Positions 1-10,458 of a stretch of 64,000 nucleotides of DNA are shown piece after piece. The notes under the pieces are model-generated. The model was not told the origin of the DNA. It worked only from the letters and a program-made list of their open reading frames with translations, and did no database searches. The stretch lies in the NCBI GenBank assembly GCA_032164245.1, contig JAVMKO010000010.1:30888189-30952188 (forward strand), read 5' to 3'. Source of the DNA: Sternotherus odoratus (taxonomy: Eukaryota > Chordata > Testudines > Kinosternidae). Every line of letters starts with the position of its first letter. The first letter of the stretch is position 1. The translations under genes were made by a program, and so were the position numbers.

Positions 1-564
1 GAAACACAGCACTAGCCAATCAACATTCCTGAGTTCCATTCATTTTTAATATAGCACACAAGGCCACACTGAAGGCAAGATATGGCTTCAGAATGGCTGG
101 TGAGAATGTAAGGGTTTGTAAGGGAATGGAAAGATATGCTAATTAAGAATATATATAAATAAAATCCACAGACAGCCATATGTATAAACCTTTGAAATCA
201 CTCCTAATTAAAACTGAGAATTTAGTGACTCTGCATGCAAAATAACTTAAAGGTTCTACTACTCAAGGCTTCCAAGAGCCTGCCTGCACACAGCTGTTTA
301 TATCAGTCTTATGTCATTCATAATAGGTATGCGAAACAGCTAGTAAGAGAGTTGGTGTCTTTTAAAAAATTGCCCCAGATGTACAATGAACAGGTGATCC
401 AGATAAAGGTTAATTCTGCCATTGACAACAATGACACTTTAAAGAAAGAAGGGCCAGTAGCTGCAGATCATTACTGTACATGGATTAACCATTGCAAACA
501 GCACAAGGTTTATTATTAATATTACTGGTGTCTGGGACAACCATTTTTGAAACCTCCTTCTTAC
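1..564. other. Intron sequence downstream of PEAK1 exon 3
   Basis: This AT-rich intron sequence has no exon or transposon that I can recognise. The plus-strand 94-codon ORF at 235-519 has no recognisable motif and is probably chance. Confidence 0.6.
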
Positions 565-1313
565 CTTGACTGCGTAATTGTTGAGGGGATCTTTTGCATA
601 AGAAGCTGGGTAGTAAACTGCATCACCTGCTTCACAACATGGCCTGTCACTGGTTAGCCTGAAGTCTGACCAGCTGTCCACCCCAAATCGCAGCTGGTCT
701 TTCTGTCCAGCCATGAAAAGATCTTCGCATTTGTTCGCCAACTTCTTCAGTGAATCAGTATGAAGGCTTCTGATTTTGCCTATCACCTCCTCTCGGTTCT
801 CAATTCCTCGATAAAGTGCTTGTCTCTGTGGCTTCTGTATATTCTTGCTCTGCTTTGTCTGAGAGATGTATCTCCCAGACAGAGACTCCATGCTGTTGGA
901 ACACCTATCCTTAATACTGGGAGTGGTTAGGCTGGAAATGCTGTTGGCTGTTGAGTTGGTTGCTTTTCCTTTTTCTAATGGCCTGTCCAAGGAATCTCCT
1001 GACTCATTGTCCAGTGCCTTGAGTTCTGAGCTGACTGAAGAGCAGGCACTGCTTGCTTCCCAGTTGGTGTCAATGTCATATGTAGGGTTGGCCACAACAC
1101 AGAGATTGTTCTCCAAGGTCTGCTTCTGGAGTTCTTTGGGGATCGGCTCTGTATTGGCTCTCAAAATGGTTTTCTTTGGCAGTGGAGGTGGTGTTGGCTG
1201 TAAGCTGTTAGTTGCCTCTTGATCTGCTATTCCTCCAAAGGCAATGGCATCATCCAAAGCTCCCTTTGGCTGCCGGGGCTGCTTTGGAGGTATCATGGCT
1301 GCCCTCGATTGAC
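565..1313 (-). CDS. PEAK1: PEAK1 coding exon 3 (linker and start of pseudokinase region)
   Basis: The exon is 749 nt and encodes residues 1119-1367 of the joined reading frame. PEAK1 is a cytoplasmic pseudokinase scaffold at the actin cytoskeleton and focal adhesions that links Src-family kinase signalling to SHC1, GRB2 and CRK. Seen here: a proline-rich TPPPLPKK segment (about 1158-1165), which fits the CRK SH3-binding motif known in this protein; an NPTY motif at about 1193-1196, which fits the phosphotyrosine site that recruits the SHC1 PTB domain; and a helical stretch at about 1282-1318, which fits the first helix of the split-helical dimerisation (SHED) module. The exon ends just inside the pseudokinase domain. 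The acceptor is CAG at 1314-1316 and the donor is AAG|GTAAGA at 559-564. It starts with two bases of a split glycine codon and ends in phase 0. Residue numbers are those of this joined frame. The catalytic-like lobes lie outside the window. Confidence 0.95.
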
Positions 1314-1548
1314 CTGTGTAACAAAAAACAAAACACTTTGGATTTACTGTGACTGCATATTCACACTTCACAAAGAAGTGTAAGTGGGCAATTGAGATGA
1401 TGATGTAGATGACCACAAGGTCCTCAAATCCAAGTCTGACAAAAAGTGCAGGTGTGAGGCTGGTGCTTGGAGGGACAAAATCTCATGTGACTAAACCAGT
1501 ACCAGATGTATTCTATCACATAAGAATACCGTGACTTGTTTAACTGGG

Positions 1549-1630
1549 CCTTTTCTTATATAGTCTCCTATTACCCTCCTCCCCCCACCCTCTGTCCCGG
1601 TTTTTCACCTTTGCTATCTGGTCACCCTAT
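1549..1630. mobile_element. Truncated hAT-type MITE (same family as 46735-46857)
   Basis: The right half of this element matches the intact copy at 46735-46857: CTTATATAG, CTCCTATTA, TGTCCCG, TTTTTCAC and the terminal CTGGTCACCCTA. The left terminal repeat is missing. Confidence 0.7.
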
Positions 1631-1983
1631 TTACTTAAAACATGAAAGAGAATGCAAATCAGAAGTAAGGCCCTCAAGCCTAGCATTCTAACTGAATTCC
1701 AATCTGAGTAATTACATTCTGTCTCCCTTAATTCCCCCTGCAGGCAGCTGATTACAGTATTCTTCCTCACTTCCTGTTCTAAACTGTTATGTACTTTGAG
1801 TGAGTGCTTCTGTATTTCACCCCAGAGGTGTCTACATTTTACTGGTGGATGGAGTGATCCCACTTTGTATATCCTCATGGTAATTTGTAAAAAAACGTTG
1901 GGATCATCTGATCTGAGAGGTGCTACATACATTCAAAATATAAAACGTAAACCATGAAACTTACAAGAAAAATAGCACATTAT
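1631..1983. other. Unassigned intron sequence
   Basis: No recognisable gene or repeat lies between the hAT fragment and the solo LTR. The minus-strand 101-codon ORF here shows no family signature. Confidence 0.5.
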
Positions 1984-2472
1984 TGTTGGAATAATGCAAT
2001 TTAGAAACAACTGTATTATGAATGTTGTGTACTATGATTTTAAAAACTGTCTCAAACTGTACCTTCACTCCCTGTATATGAACTCTCAACCTCTAGCCTG
2101 GCATGCATCTTAAACTCATGTTTACCCTGCCACAGCTGTGCAGGAGTCAATAGTGTCTGAGTACCCCTAAGGGTCCTGGACCTCCTGTTTACCAGACATG
2201 TAAATGGCATGGATTAATACTGAACAATGGATGTGATAGCCATTAAGTGTTCTCACCTGTGTAAGTGTATTGAAAGCCCCCCTCCCTTATTCACACCTGA
2301 GTATAAGAAAGGCCTCAGCCTTGCATGGAGCTGAGCCAGTTGTTTGGGTAATAACCCCTCTGACTCCTATTGCTTGCAATAAATCTTGTTTTCCAGAAAT
2401 CATCGGAGTAAATGCCTGTCCTTTGTGAGTATATTGGGATTGGGCTCCAAAGGTAAAGCAGTTTTTGCAACA
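1984..2472 (+). repeat. Solo ERV LTR (same family as 25655-26144)
   Basis: This 489-bp sequence begins TGTTGGAATAA and ends TTTTTGCAACA. It aligns along its whole length with the paired LTRs at 25655-26144 and 30733-31222, but carries several substitutions, so it is older. It contains the AATAAA signal within TTGCAATAAATCTTG. No internal viral sequence flanks it. The flanks TTAT and CTAT could be a mutated 4-bp target duplication. It most likely arose by LTR-LTR recombination. Confidence 0.93.
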
Positions 2473-3799
2473 CTATACATATCTAGGCAATGATACCAGA
2501 GATAATCAAGTTTGTCTCTGCAAATTCATTAGTAACTTCATAACAAACAGAAGAGTAAGAGCTTAAGTCTATCATTTAACTGACAAGATTTTTCCCACTA
2601 ATTTCAGTAAAAGCAGGACTGGGTTCTGGGACTGCGGAAATATACAAGCTTACTTCCCTTCTTTTCTCTCCCCCTATCACAGATTAACAGAAATAGTAAC
2701 TATTTCTGACACCCCTTTCCTTTGCTCATTTGCCAGTGGCTGCTGTATTGGGAGTATTACATGCACAGATATCTTGACCTAGAACCAGTCAGGAGATTCC
2801 AATCTGCAGTTTTGAATATGTAAAAACCCTGAATTTCTACTGACAGCTTGATTACACACAAACATTTTATGTGCTTCCTGAGAGGATAAAACTTCCTGTA
2901 ATGTGTTCTGGGTGGATTTTAGAGAAGGCAACTATGAATCCTTCAAAATTGGGGGATGGGGCAGGAAGAAAAACAGGATGAGTGACAGGTGTGCTGCTCT
3001 ATGAGGCAACCGCTCCTTGTATGAAAATAAAATGATGCATTTTTTTTTAGTTTCCAATAAATCAACTGCTATTTTGAGGAGTTATTTTGTAAATTTTCTA
3101 CCACATCTGTGGGGATTGTTGACCATAATGATAAGGTAGGAAACCAATTTTTACAAATGCACTGGAGAAAGCATGGAATGAACTCTATCTAGTTAAGAGA
3201 TATTGAAACTATTTGATTGTTGGAGAAGAGTGGGGTGCCCCGCTGAAGGTCTCTAAATTAGAAATGGGCCTGTACTGGAACCCTCAATCTGAACATCCCA
3301 GAATTTTGGGTAGGTTATAATTCAGATTTGAACCTCCTTTCTTGGGCTCATACCTAATACAAATGTATTACGGAACCATTTACAAGGGAATATTTTCCTC
3401 CCTCAGATTTTAAAATACATAATCACAGCTGTTATGAAAGTAATAGAATCTATGATTAACCCCCACTCTGCAGGCCAAGATGCACTATCAATGGGAATAC
3501 TGGGCCACCTCGCTGCTAAGATCTTTTAATTAAGAAGATTGAGGAGGTTTCTATTCCTTGGGAATGTGAAAGGCAATGGAAGTTCAGAAGGAGTAAAACA
3601 CTGTATCTGGACTTCTTTTTGATAATTTCCTATGATAATACTGAGAGAGGCACTGAGTTGTGAGGAGGAAGGAACGGTAGGATTTAGGTCTACAGAGGGT
3701 GAGGTAGCTCTGTTTGGCATGATCTCCAAGAAAGGCCTCATGTGGCTGCTCTCTCAGGCTATCTCCTTATAGCTCCCACAAAATAGAAATGTCCAAAGA
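2473..3799. other. Intron sequence, no gene seen
   Basis: Mostly AT-rich non-coding DNA. A stretch near 3230-3350 looks like a decayed old repeat, but I cannot name the family. Confidence 0.5.
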
Positions 3800-3801
3800 T
3801 A

Positions 3802-3938
3802 CCGTGTTTCCCCGAAAATAAGACAGTGTCTTATATTAATTTTTGCTCCCAAAATTACATTAGATTATATTACAGCGAGAGGCAAAACTGGAAGTACGTC
3901 TTATTTTCGGGGGATGTCTTATTTTCGGGGAAACAGGG
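3802..3938. mobile_element. Short terminal-inverted-repeat MITE with TA target duplication
   Basis: The 24-bp terminal inverted repeats contain TTTCCCCGAAAATAAGACA and differ at one position between the ends. TA dinucleotides flank both ends (3800-3801 and 3939-3940), as for Tc1/mariner-type insertion. The right repeat is preceded by a second copy of GTCTTATTTTCGGGG. Non-coding and non-autonomous. Confidence 0.88.
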
Positions 3939-3940
3939 TA

Positions 3941-4812
3941 GGATGCAGTGGAGGATCCAGGTAACACTACAAGAAGTACATGAGAAGATTAGTCTTGGCA
4001 AGGGCTGCAAAAAGAAGAGACATTGTTCACAGCCAGGGTCATAAAAATATTTGGATGGGTCCCCAAGGCACAAATTCAAATTAGCTCCCCTTTACCCTTA
4101 TACAACCTGGAAGTGTTTTCTTTTCCTCTTCTTGCATCTTTTTTCTCATCCACCCAAATGCCATCTTAACTTACATCAGCATCTCTTTATATTCCCCCTT
4201 ACAAAATCAGTGGCTATGCACCTCTCCTTAAGTCTCCCTCAAATGCCTGTTGACTTTTGTCCCCTCTGCCTACACCCTGCCTCCAAGTTCACCTGTCCAT
4301 TTCCTGATTCCTCTGCTCTTCCACAGCATAGCTCCTTACTCACTACATCTACTAGTGGTTGGTGAAAGAGACCATTGCTGCTTGTTTGCTACCACGTCAG
4401 TATGCAGTCTCCTATTGTATGTTGCTTTCATGGCTGGCTAAGCAGAGGCTGCAACGGAAACTTGGGGAGTAACAGGAAGACAGGGATGAATGGGATGAAT
4501 GGGGTAACAGGAAGAATGGGATGCACATGCAAGTCGCAGAAGGAGCCCCAGCAGTGAGGGTAAGCTATATGACTGCTCTCCCTGCTGCTCTACTCCGTTT
4601 GTGGTTTCTCCTCAATCCTCCACAGGTTAATCAGATGGGAAGGAGGTTGGCCCTTGGAACTTGACTCTTCCCATTGTAATAGTTATGGCTCCTTCACAGC
4701 TACTTGGAATTATGGGCATCAGAGTACCATTGGGGCATTTATAATGGGATTTATGCTCCTTTCTTTGTCTTCCAGCAGCAGGACATTTGCAAGAAGGCTG
4801 ATCATAGCGCAC
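3941..4812. other. Intron sequence, no gene seen
   Basis: A pyrimidine-rich stretch (about 4080-4360) and a short GGGATGAATGG-type imperfect direct repeat near 4485-4520. The small ORFs lack recognisable domains. Confidence 0.5.
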
Positions 4813-5787
4813 TCATCATAGAATATTAGGGTTGGAAGGAACCTCTGGAGGTCATCTAGTCCAACCCCCTGCTTAAAGCAGGACCAATCCTCAACTAAAT
4901 CATCCCAGCCAGGGCTTTGTCAAGCCTGACCTTAAAAACCTCTAAGGAAGGTGATTTTACCACCTCCCTAGGTAACCCATTCCAATGCTTCACCACCCTC
5001 CTAGTGAAAAAGTTTTTTCCTAATATCCAAGCTAAACCTTTCCAACTGCAACTTGAGACCATTACTCCTTGTTCTGTCATCTGCTACCACTGAGAACAGT
5101 CTAGATTCATCCTCTTTAGAACCCCCTTTCAGGTAGTTGAAAGCAGCTATCAAATCTCCCCTCAGTCTTCTCCTCTGTAGACTAAACAATCCCAGTTCTC
5201 TCAGCCTCTCCTCATAAGTCATGCGCTCCAGGCCCCTAATAATTTTTGTTGCCCTTTTCTGGACTCTTTCCAATTTTTCCACATCTTTCTTGTAGTGTGG
5301 GCCCCAAAACTGGACACAGTACTCCAGATGAGGCCTCACCAATGTCGAAAAGAGGGGAACAATCACGTCCCTTGATCTGCTGTCAATGCCCCAACTTATA
5401 CAGCCCAAAATGCCATTAGCCTTCTTGGCAACAAGGGCACACTATTGACTCATATTCAGCTTCTCATCCACTGGTATCCCTAGATCGTTTCTGCAGAACT
5501 GCTGCCTAGCCATTCGGTCCCTAGTCTGTAGCAGTGCATGAGATTCTTCCGTCCTAAGTGCAGGACTCTGCACTTCTTGTTGAACCTCATCACATTTCTT
5601 TTGGTCCAGTCCTCTAATTTGTCTAGGTCCCTCTGCATCCTATCCCTACCCTCCAGTGTATCTACCACTCCTCCCAGTTTAGTGTCATCTGCAAACTTGC
5701 TGAGGGTGCAGTCCACACCATCCTCCAGATCATTGATAAAGATATTGATTAAAACCGGCCCCAGGACCAACCCTTTTGGTATCCATT
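4813..5787 (-). mobile_element. CR1 LINE, 5'-truncated
   Basis: The 3' end lies at low coordinates, with the CATAGAAT-type CR1 terminal repeat and AGGGTTGGAAGG. Reading leftward on the minus strand, broken ORFs give the reverse transcriptase with FADDTKLGG (5770-5480), then the thumb/C-terminal region with [20 protein letters not shown] (5408-5001), and the typical C terminus [19 protein letters not shown] (5080-4895). The frameshifts between them show it is dead. It is relatively young, since the copy at 37436-38035 matches it closely. Confidence 0.93.
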
Positions 5788-6654
5788 TGGTATAGAAGGG
5801 AGATGTCTGTTGGCAATGTGGAACTCATCAGAAACTTTTACATAAAAGTCCAAAAACAGTTACTGTACACATTTTTCAGACCCAATTTAAACCACTGCCT
5901 CATATTCCCAGTCCATGGAAATGAATCTGTAAGGTCTGTCACGCTAGAATATAGTTTCTTCCCCCAAAAGACAAGTTTTTCCTAGTGAAATTCATCCACC
6001 TGGATTAAGTGTTTGAATAGCTTCATATCTGTGCTGTTTTTATGCTGAGCTCTTAACCCTGCTCAGTCTTCTTGTGCCTCTAGGGCAAAACCTTCTAGCT
6101 CAGCTTTCCAAAGGCTTGCTGAAACATTGCATGCTCCACATTTTTATGTTAGAGTCTCTCTGAGGAAGAAAAATGTTTGACTTTTAAATCCTTCCCCTCT
6201 CTCTGTGTAAAGAAAAAAAGTTCTTTTAAACAGAGGTTAGCAGCAGAACAAACGTTTCTCCTTCTTTCCTATCAACTCTCCCCAGCTTTCTTAACATCCT
6301 TCATTTCACTGCCTCCTGCACAGGCTCTTCAATATTACAGAGTACAATCTGAACTTCATCCTTGGAAGCAGACGAAGAGGAGGAACAGGCTCCATATTAA
6401 CTACCACTTAAAAATGTCCTTAAAAGGCTTCGAAACTATGCAAGAAGAAAAAAGTTGACTCTATAATAGATTTCTCAACTGAATACAGATGACAGCTTTA
6501 AGGAATAGTGCAGTGCCATAGCATCTTACATTTGAGACACTTACAGTGCTTTTTGAACATTCATGCATTAACCCTCACAACATCCTTCTGAAGTCATCAC
6601 TAGGAACATCATTAAGTTAGCTATAAATTGTCTGTATTTTTTCCTGTTTTGTGG
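5788..6654. other. Intron sequence with a possible MIR-like fragment
   Basis: No gene seen. About 6510-6600 (CATCTTACATTTGAG, CCTCACAACATCCTTCTG) resembles a weak MIR-family SINE fragment. The rest is unassigned. Confidence 0.4.
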
Positions 6655-6896
6655 TATACAGGAGGCTCGGGGGGGGGGGGAGGGAGGAGCGAGGGCATGG
6701 CAGGCTCAGGGGAGGGGGTGGGAAGAGGTGGAGTGGGGGAAGGGCCTATGGCAAAGCCAGGGGTTGAGCAATGAGTACCCCCGGCACATTGGAAAGTTGG
6801 CACCTGTGGCGCCAGGCCTGGAGTCAGTGCCTATACAAGGAGCCGCATATTAACTTCTGAGGAGCCACATGTGGATCTGGAGCCACAGGTTGGCCA
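6655..6896 (-). mobile_element. hAT-type element fragment
   Basis: In minus orientation it reads GTGGCCAACCTGTGGCTCC, then a GC/G-rich body, as in abundant reptilian hAT MITEs. It includes a 12-G run at 6669-6680. No clean second terminus or target duplication was found, and it abuts and probably interrupts the DIRS gag remnant. Confidence 0.6.
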
Positions 6897-9350
6897 CGCC
6901 AAATTTGTTTATTAGTTGGAGGGGGTTGAGACACTGCCAAGGAGTTGGGATGGCGGCGTTGGTATCTGGGTCTCTGGCGTTGCTGCTGTTGTTGCTCATG
7001 TGATCTATGGAATTGCTGGGTGTATGTGGGGTAGCGTGGTCGGTATCTATACTGTCGCCTTCTGGCCATAGGGGTTTGGATTCCTAGAGACTTGCCTGTG
7101 AGTCCTTCATGGAACGAAGTACATCATTAGTCGTGGAGGGAAAGAATTTGTTACCATTCAATGGTACTCTGGACCTCCCAAGGAAAGGAAGAGGACGAGA
7201 GCCATGAACCTCAGAGCATCACAGCTGCTGGGGCACTGGATCTTGCTGCAATATTGGCTGCATCGAAGGTAGCTTGAAGAGCGGTACGGGAGATAATTTG
7301 TCTCTCAGAAACTATGTCTGTAAATTGTTGTTTCTTTTCTTCTGGAATGTCATCAATAAAGTCATTTTTGTGGTCATATTTTACCAGAACTGCTGTATAA
7401 TTAGTGATGTGAAATTGTAACTTGGAAGATGCCTTTACCTTACATCCAAAAAGATCTAATCACTTACTGTCCTTGTCAGATGGGGTGGAGCAGGGAAACT
7501 GATGTTTGTTCTTTTGATTGACTGCATATACTACCTATCGAGTTTGGCACTGGATGAATGAAAAGGAATTCAGAGCCCTTGGAAGGGATAAAGTACTTCC
7601 AGTCCGCTCGCTTACAGGTACGTAGGCTTGCAGCTGGAGTTTGCCAGATGGCCTTGGCAGGTTTCAAAAGGGCCGCATTGATAGGTAATGCAATCCTAGA
7701 AGAAGAAGAGGGCTGCAGGATGTCAGTTAGCTCATGTTGCTGTTCAGGAACTTCCTCCAGGTTTATTCCTAGCTCACTGGCAACTCTTTTAAAGAGATCA
7801 TGAAATTTTGAGAAGTCATCTGAAGACATCAGGGGAAGAGGAAGCAATACTTCATCAGGCGGAACAACTGGGTCTACTGGGTTAGAGGCAGGCTGTGATT
7901 GATCCTGCAGTTGTGACGGGGCTGCCTGGTGTCTTGAGTCAGTGGCAAGTTCGTCAATTGGTACTGAGCCAGTCTCACGCCTGGCTGTGGCATAACGAGT
8001 GTAGTCCCGAGTATAAGGTGCCCATGGAGCCCAATATTGCCACTGTGGCACAAGGGTTTACGCACCATGGGGCGGGATACTGGGAGTGGGGCAAGGTAGC
8101 TTTTCTATGACCTTTATTGACTGGGGTCTGTGGATGGAAGATCTGATAGTGTGAAAATTCTCCCTGCAGCCCAGATTCTTCATCACTGGAAGAAAGCTGT
8201 CTGGACCTTGCCTGAGTGTCTGGAGAGAAGCAGGTGTTAAGTAGCGGTGATTGCAAGATAGGTGACACCAGCAGGTCCCTTAACTGTGTGAACTGAGGTG
8301 CTGCAGCGCCTCCGTGAGGTGAGGGCTGTGCGAGAGGAATTTGTTGTGAAGAAGGGTTCCTCTGCACCAGTATCCTGAGCCTTGTGTCAGTGCCAGCCAG
8401 CTCAAAGGATGATGGTGCTGGGCGAGTGTGAACAGCATGCGGGGGTGGGGGGGAGGTCAGGCAGGCTAATATGCATCGGCACCGTTTCCACAGCTGAACA
8501 ATGCTGTAAGAGGCAGGCAACTGGAAGCTTGAAGCTTCGGCACTGGAGCTTTGTGCTACCGCTGCAGACATAGGCAGGTTTCACGCGACGCCAGAGGAGC
8601 CCAGTGCATCAAAAGTGCTTAGCTGGGGAAGCACTGGGAGGGAAGTAGTGGATCTGCCTGGCAAACTCTGGTCCTTCAAAATACCCTTTGTGGGTGAGAG
8701 AGGTTGCCGCTTTTTAAAAGTGTTCTTTTCCTGTTTTGAGGCGGGAGTGGGAGGAAGGGAGGGGTGCAGCGGAGCTGGTGCCAGGGTCTGAGGCTGGTCC
8801 AAAAGATTTTTGCAGGAGGAGGAGTTTCAATCTCAGCTCCCTGTCCTTGCATACGCTGGATTCAACTTGCTCCAGAGGGCACATTTTTGGAGGATGTGGG
8901 ACTCCCCCAAACATTTAATACATTTTGAGTGGCTATCTGAAAGAGGGATGGCATCACTGCAGGTAGAGCAGCGCTTAAAGCCTGGAAAGCCAGGCACGTC
9001 GGAAGCATCCGCCGCTGAGAGGAACAAAAAATTTGGTTTTAAAAGAAAAAGACAGGGGAAAATGGTATCTAACTATTAGTGAGAAGCTAAATTAAGAAGG
9101 AAATTATTTTACAAAGGGAGAGAAAAATTCTCTAACGAGTCTACTGAGCTCTGTCTCAGGCCGGGGACAGTAGAGAAGGAACTGAGGAGACTGATCGCAC
9201 ACTATTAAAGCACACTCAGCGCATGGGGCAGGCTCTGCACGTGCACGGCCAGTATGAGTATTGCTGTTAAAATCTCTGAGCGAAGGCACAGGGACGCAAC
9301 AACACCTGGAGTGCAGCACCCAGAGGGACATGTCTCGAAGAAGAAGAAGA
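6897..9350 (-). mobile_element. DIRS-like tyrosine-recombinase retrotransposon remnant: gag ORF and terminal repeat
   Basis: Reading leftward on the minus strand: terminal-repeat-like DNA at about 9350-9150 (ends GAGACATGTCCCTCT); a gag zinc-finger segment at 9027-8833 (CSTC, then CIKCLGESHILQKC); the gag body at 8571-7476 with RIALPINAALLKPAKAIWQTP and RADWKYFIPSKGSEFLF; a helical part at about 7340-7150 with TALQATFDAANIAARSSA and EVQSTIE; and a Gln/Arg-rich tail at 7069-6900. Stops and frameshifts break it several times. No reverse transcriptase or recombinase follows, so only the 5' third is present. The family call rests on the gag pattern and its similarity to the copy at 56430-57775. 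Confidence 0.75.
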
Positions 9351-9886
9351 ACTGGATACATAGAGCTGAAATGTCAGAGATACATGAGGTCCACAAAAAA
9401 GAAAAGAAAAGTGGTAAAACCATTCCTGAACATGAAGAAGGGGATGAAAAGGAACTCGAACTGGACTTTCCAGTTTGAAGAGGAGAAAATAAAGTCTGCT
9501 TCTTGAAAGAGCCTTGTCAGGTTCATTCAAGAGGACAAGGAACTGATGCTGGACTATTTCCAGAATAAGAAGGAAATGAAATTAGAGGACCAACAGATTC
9601 AATGAAAAATCTTCAATAAGTACATAAGGTCTCAGTAAAAGAAGACAGCAAAGCTGACCTGACAACTGCCCTTTGCACCTATGCCTGTACCACTTGCCCT
9701 CCACAACATGGTTAATTAATCAAGACAATTCTACTACCTAGACTACCACTAAGTCTCCAACTTATTCATATCCATTCCCCAAACATTCCACACTTTAACT
9801 TTATGTCCTGATGCAATATTATCCCCCTATTGTAGTTGTTTTTATAAATATGCTTCACTGGCTTGGATATTGCAGCTGATCTGCAT
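9351..9886. other. Intron sequence with a coding-like plus-strand remnant
   Basis: About 9360-9620 has a charged, Lys/Glu-rich coding look on the plus strand (segments such as EDKELMLDYFQNKKEMKLED). It may be the tail of a decayed transposase or gag protein. No family can be named. The remainder is AT-rich. Confidence 0.35.
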
Positions 9887-9890
9887 GTAT

Positions 9891-10384
9891 TGTGGTAGAC
9901 CCAGGGCAGGCAGCTGCCAGAAGGATCTGTAATTAGAAGGGTTACTACAGGGGAATTGGGTCCAGCTGAGCAAAGCTGCCACAGCCAGGAGCAGGGCCAG
10001 CTGAGGCCAGTTAAGGAGGCTGCCAGAGCCCTTTAAAGAGACTCCTCCCCAGGGAGGAGTGTGGGAGTTTGAGGAGTGAGTTGGAGGCAGTAGGAGCTAG
10101 AAGAGTGAATTTGGTAAAAGCAGAGGAGTGTGCAGAGTAAGTTGAGGGAAGCAGGGACAGAGAGGCTGCTGGCAAGCAGGGGACCAGAACAAAAGGGTCC
10201 CTCCCAGGGGGAACCTAGCTTTCCTAGGCTGCAGGAGCCTGACCCTGAGAGAGAGAGAGACAGGGAGTGGGCTGCTAAGGAGCAGCAGAAACACGGGGTC
10301 TGCTTCAGCCTGGCCAGGGCGCCAGTGCTGTGCCAGAACCCCAAAGGACTTGAGTCAGGGGAGCCGAGGAGCCACCTTGTCACA
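9891..10384 (+). repeat. 5' LTR of the Gmr1-type element
   Basis: Starts TGTGGTAGACC and ends CTTGTCACA (TG...CA termini). Carries TTTAAAG near its middle and a GAGAGAGAGAGA run. It should hold the element's promoter, which points antisense to PEAK1. Confidence 0.95.
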
Positions 10385-10386
10385 CG

Positions 10387-10404
10387 TGGTGTCAGAGGTG
10401 GGAT
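10387..10404 (+). other. Candidate primer-binding site
   Basis: TGGTGTCAGAGGTGGGAT begins two bases after the LTR, where a tRNA-primed element should have its site. The TGG start matches a tRNA CCA end. I cannot assign the tRNA. Confidence 0.6.
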
Positions 10405-10458
10405 TGAAGTGACTAGACTTGGTGGCCACCCCCTCCCCATCCCATACTCAGAGGGAAG

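Noticed and set aside
235..519. 94-codon ORF beside PEAK1 exon 3
   Set aside because: Intronic, no motif, no codon-usage or splice support.
439..564. Extension of PEAK1 exon 3 to the ORF end at 439
   Set aside because: A strong GTAAGA donor lies at 564-559. The remaining residues are intron readthrough.
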